A DNA stretch of 64,000 nt from Ruegeria faecimaris (GTDB taxonomy: Bacteria > Pseudomonadota > Alphaproteobacteria > Rhodobacterales > Rhodobacteraceae), in NCBI RefSeq assembly GCF_900182615.1, contig NZ_FXTE01000008.1, forward strand, positions 62,001 to 126,000, read 5' to 3'. Shown here piece by piece: positions 9,357-18,874 of the stretch. Made by a program: the position numbers and the translations under genes. Below the pieces are notes generated by a model. The model had not been told where the DNA came from. It was given only the letters and a program-made list of their open reading frames with translations, and did not search any database. How positions within the stretch are numbered: the first letter of the stretch is position 1; each line of letters begins with the position of its first letter.

Positions 9357-10283
9357 ATGAAGCACTTCCTCGACATTCACAAAACCAATGAAGCCGCTTT
9401 GCGGGGCATGATCGACCAGGCTGCTGCCATGAAGCAGGCGCGTCTGGGGCAGCCAAAGGCGGCACCGGATGACGAATTGGCACTCAAAGACCGCATGGTC
9501 GCCCTGATCTTTGAAAAACCGTCAACCCGGACGCGCGTGTCCTTTGATGTGGGCGTGCGCCAGATGGGTGGTCAGACGATGGTCCTTTCGGGCAAGGACA
9601 TGCAGTTGGGCCACGGCGAAACCATCGCTGACACCGCCCGCGTGCTGTCGCGCTATGTCGATATGATCATGATCCGGACATTTGACGAAACCATCCTAAC
9701 CGAAATGGCGGAATACTCGGACGTGCCGGTGATCAACGGCCTGACCGATCGCACCCATCCTTGCCAAATCATGGCCGATGTTCTGACGTTCGAAGAGCAC
9801 CGAGGCCCGATCGCTGGGAAGAAAGTCGTTTGGACTGGCGATGGAAACAATGTGTGTGCCTCGTTCCTTCACGCGGCGGGCCAGTTCGGGTTTGATCTGA
9901 CTTTTACGGGCCCGGCGCAATTCGACCCCGAAGAGGATTTCATGGGTTTTGCCCGTCAAAAAGGGTCCAAGATTGTTGTGGAACGGGACCCCTACAAGGC
10001 TGTAGATGGGGCCGATCTAGTTGTCGCCGATACCTGGGTTTCGATGCACGACTCTCAATCCGCGAAAGAACGGCGCCATAACCTGCTGCGTCCTTATCAG
10101 GTAAACGCCGAATTGATGGCCCATGCCAAACCCGATGCGCTGTTCATGCATTGCCTTCCTGCGCACCGCGAAGAAGAAGCGACATCCGATGTCATGGATG
10201 GGCCGAACTCGGTCATTTTTGACGAGGCCGAGAACCGACTGCACGCCCAGAAGGCCGTTATGCGTTGGTGTCTGGGTGTCTGA
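9357..10283 (+). CDS. argF: Ornithine carbamoyltransferase
   Basis: 308 residues. It catalyses citrulline formation from ornithine and carbamoyl phosphate. The carbamoyl-phosphate loop is [13 protein letters not shown] near residue 52; further motifs are [11 protein letters not shown] and the ornithine/cysteine loop [16 protein letters not shown]. The ATG at 9357 gives the normal N-terminus [11 protein letters not shown]; a reading frame open further upstream overlaps argD and is not likely to be used. It follows argD by 28 bp, so the two form an operon. There is no visible ARG box. Confidence 0.95.
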   Translation: MKHFLDIHKTNEAALRGMIDQAAAMKQARLGQPKAAPDDELALKDRMVALIFEKPSTRTRVSFDVGVRQMGGQTMVLSGKDMQLGHGETIADTARVLSRYVDMIMIRTFDETILTEMAEYSDVPVINGLTDRTHPCQIMADVLTFEEHRGPIAGKKVVWTGDGNNVCASFLHAAGQFGFDLTFTGPAQFDPEEDFMGFARQKGSKIVVERDPYKAVDGADLVVADTWVSMHDSQSAKERRHNLLRPYQVNAELMAHAKPDALFMHCLPAHREEEATSDVMDGPNSVIFDEAENRLHAQKAVMRWCLGV

Positions 10284-10340
10284 ACACATGAAAATGGCAA
10301 GAGAGAGCCGCGTGCTCTCTCATGATTTCCGGAGTGCACA

Positions 10341-10682
10341 ATGCCCCATTTAGTCCTCGAATTCTCTCAGGGCCTTGAAGAGAAACATGATTTCCATGCG
10401 GTCTGCGAGAAGTTGTTTGCGGTGCTTTCTGAACATGCTGAGTTTGATGCACCGGCCCTTAAGATCCGTGCCAATCCGGTCACCTATTTTCGGATCGGGA
10501 CCGAACCGCAGACCTTTGTCCATGCGACGCTTTTATTGATGCAGGGCCGGGATGAGGCCACGCGAGCTGAACTGAACGCTACCGTTTTGGATGTTCTGAC
10601 TGTTGCCATGCCCGAGGTTGGCAGCATCACGGTGCAAGAGGTCGAACTGAACCGTGCGTCTTATGCCAAACGCCTGGCGTGA
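10341..10682 (+). CDS. 5-carboxymethyl-2-hydroxymuconate isomerase-like protein
   Basis: 113 residues with the tautomerase-superfamily fold of CHMI (HpaF): start MPHLVLEFSQ with the catalytic Pro after the initiator Met, central FRIGTEPQTFVHATLLLMQGR, and C-terminal VEVELNRASYAKRL-like ending. In the homoprotocatechuate pathway this enzyme isomerises 5-carboxymethyl-2-hydroxymuconate. No other hpa genes are nearby, so the pathway role is unproven. It sits 57 bp behind argF with GGAG upstream of ATG 10341 and may be co-transcribed with it. Confidence 0.8.
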   Translation: MPHLVLEFSQGLEEKHDFHAVCEKLFAVLSEHAEFDAPALKIRANPVTYFRIGTEPQTFVHATLLLMQGRDEATRAELNATVLDVLTVAMPEVGSITVQEVELNRASYAKRLA

Positions 10683-10991
10683 TTGTGTTTGGCAATTTGT
10701 CTATCTGAAGCACGGCGACTGACACATTCTTTGGCCGCAAGCAACATTCCTTTGCAGGGCAGCAAAAATGCCCTGCATTCCCCGTCAAACAGGTGATCGG
10801 ATAGCGAGCTGTTTGGATGGTTCTTTTCTCAGGTGGAACTTCTGTTAGAATTATTATGTAATAACATTAATGATATGTCATAACGGACAAAAATCCACCG
10901 GAGTTGTGCAATTTTTGAGGTTTCTTTCAGGTGCAGCGGCCTGCATCTTGCAGGGGCGAACCGTTGCCTGCCGAAAAAGGGAGAAACTGGA
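10683..10991. other. Intergenic region upstream of pirin with Zur-like sites
   Basis: No gene is visible in this 309-bp gap. It contains an inverted repeat (arms GCAGGGCA and TGCCCTGC around 10755-10777) without a T-run, so only a weak terminator candidate. It also has two Zur-like boxes at 10856-10886 that should lie within or next to the pirin promoter. Confidence 0.5.
10856..10867. promoter_or_regulatory. Putative Zur box 1 upstream of the pirin gene
   Basis: The 12-mer ATGTAATAACAT is an imperfect inverted repeat (ATGT-N4-ACAT). It is identical to the site at 34645-34656 in the zur-znuA intergenic region of this same window. A second, weaker copy, ATGTCATAACGG, follows at 10875-10886 with the same kind of tandem arrangement as at znuA. 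It lies 125 bp upstream of the pirin start. Confidence 0.55.
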
Positions 10992-11954
10992 ATGAGCTGG
11001 AACCCGTCTCACAACCCCGATCGTTTGACTGAGAACCCGTCTTTAGAGGCACTGATCATTCCTCGTGCACGTGATCTGGGTGGGTTCGAGGTGCGCCGCG
11101 CGCTACCCTCGGTCAAACGACAGCTTGTTGGCCCGTTCATTTTCTTTGACCAGGTCGGTCCTGCAGAATTCATCACAGAAGGCGGTATAGACGTTCGGCC
11201 ACACCCTCATATCGGGTTGGGCACGGTCACCTACCTGTATAAAGGGGAATTTGAGCATCGTGATAGCTTGGGCACCCATCAGATGATCTATCCCGGTGAG
11301 GTCAACTGGATGATTGCAGGACGTGGCGTGACCCATTCTGAACGCACCAGCAAGGAAACGCGCAGCAAAAGACACAGTCTTTTTGGCATTCAGACCTGGA
11401 TCGCGCTGCCAGAGGAACAGGAAGATATTGCACCGGACTTCGAACATCATAAACAATCTGCGCTGCCCCATATTCAGGATGCTGGGATCAGCGCTCGTCT
11501 CATCCTTGGCTCGGCTTATGGTGAAAGCAGCCCGGTCACGACACTGTCTGAAACCTTCTATCTGGACGTGCAGCTTGCCCCCGGGGCCTCTTTTCCTTTG
11601 CCTGATGATCAAGAAGACCGCGGTGTTTATGTGACGGAAGGAACGGTTGAGATCGCCGGCGATCAGTTCACCCAAGGTCGTATGATGGTGTTTCGGCCAA
11701 GGGATCGCCTTTCCGTTCAGGCAGGGCCGCAGGGTGCGCGGCTAATGTTGCTTGGAGGTGCGACGTTGAACGAGGATCGTTATATCTGGTGGAACTTCGT
11801 GTCGTCCTCAAAGGAAAAGATAGAAGCAGCCACCCGCGAATGGAAAACGGCGGACTGGGCCAAAGGGGCTTTTCAACTGCCTCCGGGGGACGATCAAGAC
11901 TTCATCCCGATTTCAGAAGACCTTGAACGCACCCGTCCGAGGCGCGCGCGCTGA
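10992..11954 (+). CDS. Pirin family protein
   Basis: 320-residue bicupin. The N-terminal cupin has the pirin metal-binding segment DVRPHPHIGLGTVTYLYKG with HRDSLGTHQ and a downstream H/E (MIAGRGVTHSERT). The C-terminal cupin (from about residue 190) is more diverged. Pirins bind iron or other divalent metal and some act as quercetinase-like dioxygenases or transcription cofactors; the function here is unknown. GGGAGAAACTGGA precedes ATG 10992. The upstream region contains sequences identical to the znuA Zur box, so zinc-responsive control is likely. Confidence 0.9.
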   Translation: MSWNPSHNPDRLTENPSLEALIIPRARDLGGFEVRRALPSVKRQLVGPFIFFDQVGPAEFITEGGIDVRPHPHIGLGTVTYLYKGEFEHRDSLGTHQMIYPGEVNWMIAGRGVTHSERTSKETRSKRHSLFGIQTWIALPEEQEDIAPDFEHHKQSALPHIQDAGISARLILGSAYGESSPVTTLSETFYLDVQLAPGASFPLPDDQEDRGVYVTEGTVEIAGDQFTQGRMMVFRPRDRLSVQAGPQGARLMLLGGATLNEDRYIWWNFVSSSKEKIEAATREWKTADWAKGAFQLPPGDDQDFIPISEDLERTRPRRAR

Positions 11955-12021
11955 CCTCGCGTCAGTTGGCCTTGTCTGACAGGCGGATCGCGGCAATCTT
12001 TGACCGAAGGGGAGGGGCGTC

Positions 12022-12987
12022 ATGAGGATCGCAATCGCGGGGGCGGGCAGCATTGGATGTTACTGCGGGGCTTTGCTGGCCCGATCCGGTCACGATGTCA
12101 CCCTGTTGGGGCGGGCACGAATCCTCGACCCGATCCGGGATAAGGGGCTGATGGTCACAGATTTTTCAGGCCTGCGGTGTCATGTGACCAACCTGTCCCT
12201 GACCGAAGATCCGGCGGAACTGAGTGATGCTGAAATAGTCATTGTCACGGTAAAGACCGGCGCGACGGAAGAGATGGCGAAGCAAATCGGAAAATATGCA
12301 CCAAAGGCTGTGATCCTTTCCTGGCAGAACGGGTTGGAAAATGCAGGCACCTTACATACGATGCTTCCGCACCACGATGTCCGCGCCGGTATGGTGCCGT
12401 TCAACGTCGTACCGACAGATACCGGCGGATTTCATCGCGCGACTTCTGGTGAAATCGTTATCCAATCCGGCCTCGGCGATTTGGGAGCAAAGCTGACTGG
12501 CCCCGACCTACCGGTGTCAGAGAGTGACCAGATCGAAGCCGTCCAATGGGGCAAGCTGGTGATCAATCTCAATAACGCGCTGAATGCGCTGTCCGGGTTG
12601 TCGTTGAAACAGCAGTTGCTGGACCGCAACTGGCGCCAACTGATGGCAGATCAGATGTCCGAGGCTCTGACCGTGTTGCGATCCGCAGGACAACCGATTG
12701 TGTCAATGACGCCGCTGCCCGCATGGATGACACCGTATATCCTGCGTCTGCCTACGCCTTTGTTTTCGCGGGTCGCATCCCGGATGCTGATCATTGACCC
12801 TTCGGCGCGCACCTCTATGGCCTATGACCTGATGGCAGGGCGCCCAACGGAAATCGACAGTCTGCAAGGCGAGATCATCCGTTTGGGCGAGCAGCAAGGC
12901 ATTGCGACCCCAATCTGCGCGCAGGTTCGCGAAAAGATTGCACAGAACCCAAAATCCCCGCTTACTCCCGAGCAAATCCGAAGCTGA
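12022..12987 (+). CDS. panE: 2-dehydropantoate 2-reductase (ketopantoate reductase)
   Basis: 321 residues of the ApbA/PanE family, which reduces ketopantoate to pantoate with NADPH in pantothenate synthesis. The N-terminal Rossmann motif is MRIAIAGAGSIGCYCGALLA, followed by TLLGRARI and VIVTVKTGATEE. The NGLENA motif near 105 and the conserved Lys-Asn pair in WGKLVINLNNALNAL near 175 are catalytic in the family. The start ATG 12022 follows GGGGAGGGG. Family members with other 2-oxoacid substrates exist, so panE is a family-level call. Confidence 0.85.
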   Translation: MRIAIAGAGSIGCYCGALLARSGHDVTLLGRARILDPIRDKGLMVTDFSGLRCHVTNLSLTEDPAELSDAEIVIVTVKTGATEEMAKQIGKYAPKAVILSWQNGLENAGTLHTMLPHHDVRAGMVPFNVVPTDTGGFHRATSGEIVIQSGLGDLGAKLTGPDLPVSESDQIEAVQWGKLVINLNNALNALSGLSLKQQLLDRNWRQLMADQMSEALTVLRSAGQPIVSMTPLPAWMTPYILRLPTPLFSRVASRMLIIDPSARTSMAYDLMAGRPTEIDSLQGEIIRLGEQQGIATPICAQVREKIAQNPKSPLTPEQIRS

Positions 12988-12991
12988 TGGG

Positions 12992-14470
12992 TTAGAGAAA
13001 AGCCGTCAGTGTCCAGAAGATAGCGGCTGATAACACTGCGGTAGCGGGGACCGTTATGATCCAGGCAGCCACGATCGTCATGAAATGCGAGCGACGGACG
13101 AGTTTCCGGCGTTTTTTCTCTTCCTGTGCCTGGCGCCGTTCGGGCAGGCGTTGGTGGTTCGCGTTCTTTCTGCGCCGCTCGGCATGCCATTCGCGATAGA
13201 AGCCCACTCCGAAGACCGCTCCCACTGCGATATGGGTGGAACTGACGGGCAGGCCCAGCCAACTGGCCAGGATCACAGTGATCGCCGCAGAAAGGGCGAC
13301 ACAGAATGCGCGCATTGGGTTGAGCTTGGTGATCTGACTGCCGACCATCCTGATCAATTTTGGGCCAAACAGGAACAGCCCAAAGGAAATTCCCAGCGCT
13401 CCGATCACCATAACCCAGGTTGGAATTGCGACTTGTGCAGCGAAATCCCCGAATTGCGCCGTATGCACGATTGCCGCCAACGGACCAACCGCATTTGCCA
13501 CGTCATTGGCGCCGTGGGCAAAGCTAAGAAATGTTGCTGAGATAATAAGTGGTAGCCCAAACAGCGTTTTCAGAGACTTCGTTCTGTTTTCAAGTCCTTC
13601 TGATCTGCGATGCACCCAAGGGACTGTCACCAGCCATGTCAGAAATCCTGTGGCCAGACCGAACAGCAAAGCGACTTCAAGCTCAACTTTGACAAGCTTG
13701 TTCAGGCCTTTGACGGCCAAATAGGTGGTAAAGGCACCAGCCATGACAGCAACGAGTATCGGCACCCAACGGCGGGCAGCGGCGATCTTGTCGTCTTGAT
13801 ACTGAATTTTGGCATTGATCAAAGCCAGAAAGCCAGCGGCAATAATTCCACCTAACACAGGAGAGATGATCCAACTGGCGGCAATGGCGCTCATCGTGGT
13901 CCAACTGACCGCGCTTAGGCCAGCTGCCGCGATGCCCGCCCCCATGACGCCCCCTACCACCGAATGTGTGGTCGAAACAGGCGCGCCGACCCAGGTGGCC
14001 AAGTTGACCCACATGGCTGAAGAAATCAGAGCCGCCATCATCGCCCAGATAAAGACGGTGCTGTCGTGAACCGATGCCGGGTCTATAATCCCTTTCGAAA
14101 TCGTCGACACTACATCCCCACCTGCCAGCAAGGCCCCCGCGCTTTCTGCGATGGCGGCGATGACGATTGCGCCGGTCATGGTCAGCGCGTTGGCCCCGAC
14201 AGCGGGGCCCATGTTATTGGCAACGTCATTTGCGCCGATATTGATGGCCATATAGGCCCCAAAACCCGCTGCCGCGACAACGATCAACCCGCCATCAGCC
14301 CGCCCAAAAACCACTGCGGCCGTCAGCCCGGCCAGCGCAATAAAGGCGAAGGCGATACCCGGCGCCAGCATGGGGCGTGCCACATGGGCATTGGCATACT
14401 CAACGCGCGAGATGCGCGCCAGATCGCTGTCCAGCGATTGCCAACGGGGTTTGGAGCTTGGGTTCGACAT
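12992..14470 (-). CDS. Inorganic phosphate transporter, PiT family
   Basis: About 492 residues with ten or more transmembrane helices and the two PiT signature repeats: GANDVANNMGPAVGANALT in the N-terminal half and GANDVANAVGPLAAI in the C-terminal half. The protein imports metal-phosphate coupled to protons or sodium. A TTG 24 bases further upstream (14494) could extend it by eight residues; ATG 14470 gives a typical N-terminus MSNPSSKPRW. It ends a few bases from the convergent panE gene. No PhoU-like partner is adjacent. Confidence 0.92.
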   Translation of the reverse strand: MSNPSSKPRWQSLDSDLARISRVEYANAHVARPMLAPGIAFAFIALAGLTAAVVFGRADGGLIVVAAAGFGAYMAINIGANDVANNMGPAVGANALTMTGAIVIAAIAESAGALLAGGDVVSTISKGIIDPASVHDSTVFIWAMMAALISSAMWVNLATWVGAPVSTTHSVVGGVMGAGIAAAGLSAVSWTTMSAIAASWIISPVLGGIIAAGFLALINAKIQYQDDKIAAARRWVPILVAVMAGAFTTYLAVKGLNKLVKVELEVALLFGLATGFLTWLVTVPWVHRRSEGLENRTKSLKTLFGLPLIISATFLSFAHGANDVANAVGPLAAIVHTAQFGDFAAQVAIPTWVMVIGALGISFGLFLFGPKLIRMVGSQITKLNPMRAFCVALSAAITVILASWLGLPVSSTHIAVGAVFGVGFYREWHAERRRKNANHQRLPERRQAQEEKKRRKLVRRSHFMTIVAAWIITVPATAVLSAAIFWTLTAFL

Positions 14471-14563
14471 CAGGCTATTGCGGGCGGCTTCCAAAAGAAC
14501 ACCCGCGGCTATACGGTTTCGCTCAGACGAGCAACCGTGGCGTCATCACTTTTTGTGGAGGTG

Positions 14564-15022
14564 TCACAGCTGCAGCAGCAAAGCGCGCAGTTCGGGTTCC
14601 TGAACACGTTTGGCCGCTATCACGGGCGAAACCCACTCGCGGGTCCTTTCCTCGGCCTCGGGGTAGATATCGGCCAGTTCCTGCACTTCGATCCGATAGA
14701 CATTGGTCACCACAGTCTGGCTGGCCCCGTCTTTCAGGATCTTGTCATAAGTATATTGCCCAACAGGGTCTTTGGATAGGGATTGGGCGCGCACGCCGGC
14801 TTCTTCCCAGGCCTCTTGCCGGGCAGCCTCGGCGCCGTCCAGGCCATCAATCGGCCAACCTTTGGGGATGATCCAGCGTCCGGTGTCCCGGCTGGTGATC
14901 AAAAGAACCTGCAGCCCGTCCTGTGTTTCGCGGGTGCACAAGGCGCCAAACTGCACCCGATGGGGGCGCAGGAACAGAGGCCGGGCGACCTCTTCCCAAA
15001 TATTTCGCAGCCATTTTGTCAT
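14564..15022 (-). CDS. NUDIX hydrolase
   Basis: 152 residues. The Nudix box is PKGWPIDG followed by AARQEAWEEAGV, in which the usual REUxEE arginine is Gln; this AxQEAWEEAGV form is common in a subgroup related to diphosphoinositol-polyphosphate phosphohydrolases. The catalytic metal-binding glutamates EE are kept. The N-terminus (RVQFGALCTRE) and a Tyr-rich middle (GQYTYDKIL) fit that group. It would cleave a nucleoside-diphosphate-linked substrate of unknown identity. Located just upstream of the PiT gene in the same direction. Confidence 0.85.
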   Translation of the reverse strand: MTKWLRNIWEEVARPLFLRPHRVQFGALCTRETQDGLQVLLITSRDTGRWIIPKGWPIDGLDGAEAARQEAWEEAGVRAQSLSKDPVGQYTYDKILKDGASQTVVTNVYRIEVQELADIYPEAEERTREWVSPVIAAKRVQEPELRALLLQL

Positions 15023-15161
15023 GTTTGTCGTTCTCGAACCCGGGTTTTACCTGAGCAGCCCACATAGCAATGAAACAGATAATCTTCAATGAACGCCCGG
15101 AATCACCATGCTTTCCGCATCTTCATGCCAAGAATTCTCGACGAAAATTCCCGACGCCCGC

Positions 15162-17594
15162 CTAATTACGACGTTTTGCGCGCAAGGTGGGGTCGGCCTT
15201 GGTCGGATCTTCGGGCCAAGGGTGTCTGGGATATTGCGCGCGCATGTCTTTGCGCACATCCGCGTATGATCCAGCCCAGAAACCGGGCAGGTCGCGCGTG
15301 ATCTGGATGGGTCGTTGGGCCGGTGAAAGAAGCGTGATCTTGAGGGCCTCACCGCCAATGACCGGATGGCGCGTTACGCCAAACAGTTCCTGCAGCCGCA
15401 CCGAGATTTCCGGTACTGCACCGCCATAATCTATCGGCACCTTTCGCCCCAGAGGAGTTTCAAACGACCCTGGAGCGCGCCGGTCCAGTTCCTGCGTCTG
15501 GGCCCAGTCCAGTCGGGCGCGCAACGCTGGCAACAGGTCGAACCGTTTCCAGTCTTCAGCATTGCGGACGCCGGAAAGCATCGGCAACAGCCAGTCTTGC
15601 AGCGTGTCGGTCAACCCCTCGATCGAGAAATCAGGCAGCTCTGCGCCTTCGGTCCGGACCAGTTCCACCCGTGCCGCCAATCGCGCAGCGGCCCCGTTCA
15701 ATCGCAGGCCAAGATCACGGACGCCATCCAGCATCGCCAATGCAACTGCTTCGTCCGGAACCTCTTTCCAAACACGATCACTCAACGTGATTGCGCCGAG
15801 CCGTTCTTGTTTGCGCGCAACGACACGGCGGTCACGTTTTGACCAGTCGCAGACCTCGATCCAGGTGATCTGATCCTCGAACAAGTCACGAATTTCCTTT
15901 TCCGAGATCTGTGCGGCCATGCGCACCTTTGCTTCGCGGGGGTTGCCATCGGTATCGGTCACAACCAGGTAAGGCGCGGCAGCCAGCGTATCGCTGCCAT
16001 CCAGCACAACACCCTTCCCTCCTGACAACACATAACGCGGCTCATCCCCTTTGCGCCGTTGTCCAATGCGATCGGGATAGGCGAGTGCAGCTGTTGCCGC
16101 TGGGCTGAAGTCGGACAGGTTGCCTTTGCTTTGCAGCCGCTTGGTCTCGGTTTTTATCCGTTCTAACGCACCAATGTTGACCTGCCAGACACGGTTGCGT
16201 TGAAAGGCGCGCATATCTCGCATGGCTTCGAGCCTAAGCAACATATCCACCGGCGCACCCCGTAAGGGATCGCGCTCGGCCATGAGAGCGGCCAAAGGTG
16301 CGGCGGCGGGGCCGACCTGTTCCAGCATATGTCCCAATCGCGGGTGCAGAGGTAGCGCCGCTAGTGACCGCCCGTGGTCGGTGATCCGTCCCTTCCCATC
16401 CAGCGCGCCCAGCATCATCAGCAACGTGCGTGCCTCTGTCATCGTGCCCTCTGGTGGAGGGGTCAGGAAAGACAGTTCTTTGGGGTCCGCCCCCCAAAGT
16501 GCCAGTTCCAGCGCCAGCCCGGTCAGGTCGGTTGCCTCGATCTCGGCCGGGGGATAGGCGGCCAGCGCGCCTTCTTCGCCCTTCGACCATAAGCGATAGC
16601 ACTTGCCTTCGGCGACACGACCAGCGCGGCCAGCGCGCTGCGTTGCCTCGGCGCGCGTCACCCGCTCGGTTACTAGTCTGGACATACCCGAACCCGGATC
16701 GAAACGCGCCCGCCGAGCCTGTCCCATGTCCAAGACCACGCGAATGTCTGGAATGGTCAACGAGGTTTCGGCAATGGACGTAGCCAAAACCACTTTGCGA
16801 CCGGTTTCGACCGGTGCAATCGCTTGGCGCTGGGCAGCGAAAGGCATCGCGCCGAATAGTGGTCGCACCGTAGCTTTGCTGGATAGCCGGCCAGCCAAGG
16901 CGGCCTCTGCCCGGCGGATTTCGCCTTCTCCGGGCAGGAACACCAACATCCCACCTTCTGTATCGCGCTCGGCCTGAACCACAAGATCGACCAATGCGTC
17001 CAGCTTTCGCGCCCGTTGTCCTAGCGGTCGGTCCAGCCAACGTGTTTCGACCGGGTAGCTGCGCCCTTGGGACGTCACAACGGGGGCCTCCATCAACCGC
17101 CCCACGGGTTCAGCGTCCAGCGTTGCCGACATTGCCAGCAGGATCAGATCGTCCCGCAATGCCCCGGCGACCTCAAGGCACAAGGCCAGGCCGAGATCCG
17201 CGTTCAGGGACCGTTCATGGAATTCATCGAAAATCACCGCACTAATGCCGGGCAGATCGGGTTTGACTTGCAGCATCCGGGTCAGGATACCTTCGGTGAC
17301 GACCTCGATCCGGGTCGATTTCGATACCTTCGCCTCGCCCCGCACGCGATAACCAACTGTGTCGCCCATGCGCTGTCCCAGCGTATCGGCCATGCGCTCA
17401 GCAGCAGCCCGGGCCGCCAAGCGGCGGGGTTCCAGCATCACGATCTTGCCATCGCATAGCCCCGCCTCGAGTATCGCCAGCGGCACTCGTGTTGTTTTCC
17501 CCGCGCCCGGAGGCGCCTGCAGCACTGCGCGGCCCGAAGCCTTTAGGGCGGCAAGAAGGTCAGGAATGGCGTCGTCGATGGGCAGGCGTATCAT
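15162..17594 (-). CDS. hrpB: ATP-dependent helicase HrpB
   Basis: 810-residue DEAH-box helicase. Motif I is LQAPPGAGKTTRVPLAIL at residue 30, motif II is VIFDEFHERSL, motif III is LLAMSATLDA, and motif VI is TQRAGRAGRVAEGKCYRLW. The HA2 and HrpB-specific C-terminal domains follow, ending in TRDLPGFWAGSYADVRKDMRAQYPRHPWPEDP, the characteristic HrpB tail. ATG 17594 is chosen over an upstream TTG at 17612. HrpB is widespread but its RNA substrate is not well established. It runs divergently from meaB with a short shared promoter region. Confidence 0.95.
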   Translation of the reverse strand: MIRLPIDDAIPDLLAALKASGRAVLQAPPGAGKTTRVPLAILEAGLCDGKIVMLEPRRLAARAAAERMADTLGQRMGDTVGYRVRGEAKVSKSTRIEVVTEGILTRMLQVKPDLPGISAVIFDEFHERSLNADLGLALCLEVAGALRDDLILLAMSATLDAEPVGRLMEAPVVTSQGRSYPVETRWLDRPLGQRARKLDALVDLVVQAERDTEGGMLVFLPGEGEIRRAEAALAGRLSSKATVRPLFGAMPFAAQRQAIAPVETGRKVVLATSIAETSLTIPDIRVVLDMGQARRARFDPGSGMSRLVTERVTRAEATQRAGRAGRVAEGKCYRLWSKGEEGALAAYPPAEIEATDLTGLALELALWGADPKELSFLTPPPEGTMTEARTLLMMLGALDGKGRITDHGRSLAALPLHPRLGHMLEQVGPAAAPLAALMAERDPLRGAPVDMLLRLEAMRDMRAFQRNRVWQVNIGALERIKTETKRLQSKGNLSDFSPAATAALAYPDRIGQRRKGDEPRYVLSGGKGVVLDGSDTLAAAPYLVVTDTDGNPREAKVRMAAQISEKEIRDLFEDQITWIEVCDWSKRDRRVVARKQERLGAITLSDRVWKEVPDEAVALAMLDGVRDLGLRLNGAAARLAARVELVRTEGAELPDFSIEGLTDTLQDWLLPMLSGVRNAEDWKRFDLLPALRARLDWAQTQELDRRAPGSFETPLGRKVPIDYGGAVPEISVRLQELFGVTRHPVIGGEALKITLLSPAQRPIQITRDLPGFWAGSYADVRKDMRAQYPRHPWPEDPTKADPTLRAKRRN

Positions 17595-17747
17595 GCGGGC
17601 TTTATCCGCCAACGGTACGACAAGGTCCAGTTCCGTCTCTTATACCCGGAGAGCGCATATCCCAGAGGTAAATTCTTGTGCGCTCTGGTCTGGACAAACC
17701 CCTCATTGGGACGGCAACTAGAACTGCCGCAACTGATTGGGGGCGAA

Positions 17748-18725
17748 ATGGAACTGGACAGCCTGAGTGACAGGATTTTGAACGGAGACCGGCGCGCGCT
17801 GGCCCGTGGTATCACGCTGGTGGAAAGCGGTCGCGCCGATCATCGTGCGCAGGCGACGGAACTGCTGACCAGATTGACCAAAGAGGGCCGCCAGGCCCTG
17901 CGGATCGGATTGTCAGGAACGCCCGGCGTCGGCAAGTCCACGTTCATCGAAAGCTTTGGCATGATGCTGACAGGGCAGGGGCTGCGCGTTGCGGTTCTTG
18001 CAGTTGATCCCAGTTCGACTCGGTCGGGCGGGTCCATTCTGGGGGACAAGACCCGGATGGAACGCCTGAGCCGCGAGAAAAACGCCTTTATCCGTCCATC
18101 ACCCAGCCAGTCGCACCTGGGCGGTGTTGCCCGCCGCACACGTGAGGCCATCGCTTTATGTGAGGCCGCTGGGTTCGATGTTGTTTTGATCGAAACGGTT
18201 GGTGTCGGGCAATCGGAGACGGTTGTCTCCGAGTTGTCGGATCTGTTTATGCTGTTGCTTGCCCCGGCGGGCGGTGACGAACTGCAGGGCGTCAAGCGCG
18301 GTATCATGGAAATGGCCGACATGATCTTGGTCAACAAGGCGGATGGTGACCTGAAATCTGCTGCCACTCGCACCTGCGCCGATTATTCCGGGGCGCTGCG
18401 TCTGTTGCGTAAACGCCCCCAGGACCCGGAAGGGTTTCCCAAAGCGATGACTGTCTCAGCGGTCGAGGAACATGGGCTGGCTCAAGCCTGGGAGGAGATG
18501 CAGTCCCTCAGTAAATGGCGCCGTGAAAATGGCCACTGGGAGGTCAACCGCGCCACGCAAGCACAATATTGGTTCGAACAAGAGGTTCGGTCTGCCCTTC
18601 TGGCGCGTCTGGCGACTCCACAAGCGCGCTCGGAAATGGAGCGTCTGGGCTCGCAGGTCAGCACTGGTCAGCTCAGTCCGTCGGTTGCGGCGGAACATAT
18701 GTTGTCTGCTTTAGTCGCTGGCTAA
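17748..18725 (+). CDS. meaB: Methylmalonyl-CoA mutase-associated GTPase MeaB (ArgK family)
   Basis: 325 residues from ATG 17748 (an upstream in-frame ATG at 17676 adds 24 atypical residues). G3E-family GTPase: P-loop GLSGTPGVGKST, DPSSTRSGGSILGDKTRM, G3 region ETVGVGQSE, and NKADGD as the G4 motif. It chaperones B12-dependent methylmalonyl-CoA mutase, protecting it from inactivation and helping cofactor loading. Neither mutase gene (mcm) is in the window. GGGGGCGAA precedes the start. Confidence 0.93.
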   Translation: MELDSLSDRILNGDRRALARGITLVESGRADHRAQATELLTRLTKEGRQALRIGLSGTPGVGKSTFIESFGMMLTGQGLRVAVLAVDPSSTRSGGSILGDKTRMERLSREKNAFIRPSPSQSHLGGVARRTREAIALCEAAGFDVVLIETVGVGQSETVVSELSDLFMLLLAPAGGDELQGVKRGIMEMADMILVNKADGDLKSAATRTCADYSGALRLLRKRPQDPEGFPKAMTVSAVEEHGLAQAWEEMQSLSKWRRENGHWEVNRATQAQYWFEQEVRSALLARLATPQARSEMERLGSQVSTGQLSPSVAAEHMLSALVAG

Positions 18726-18874
18726 GGCCTTATTCAAGCCTTTGATCTCATTCTCTTTCTGATTTCGGATCGGTGGGTTATCGCCCATAGGTTGCAAGTT
18801 GATCCAAACTTGATGCAAACTCAGGTTAAGGCCGCGCATCTGTCGCCAGGCCGGATATGCGGGAACCGTCAGCT

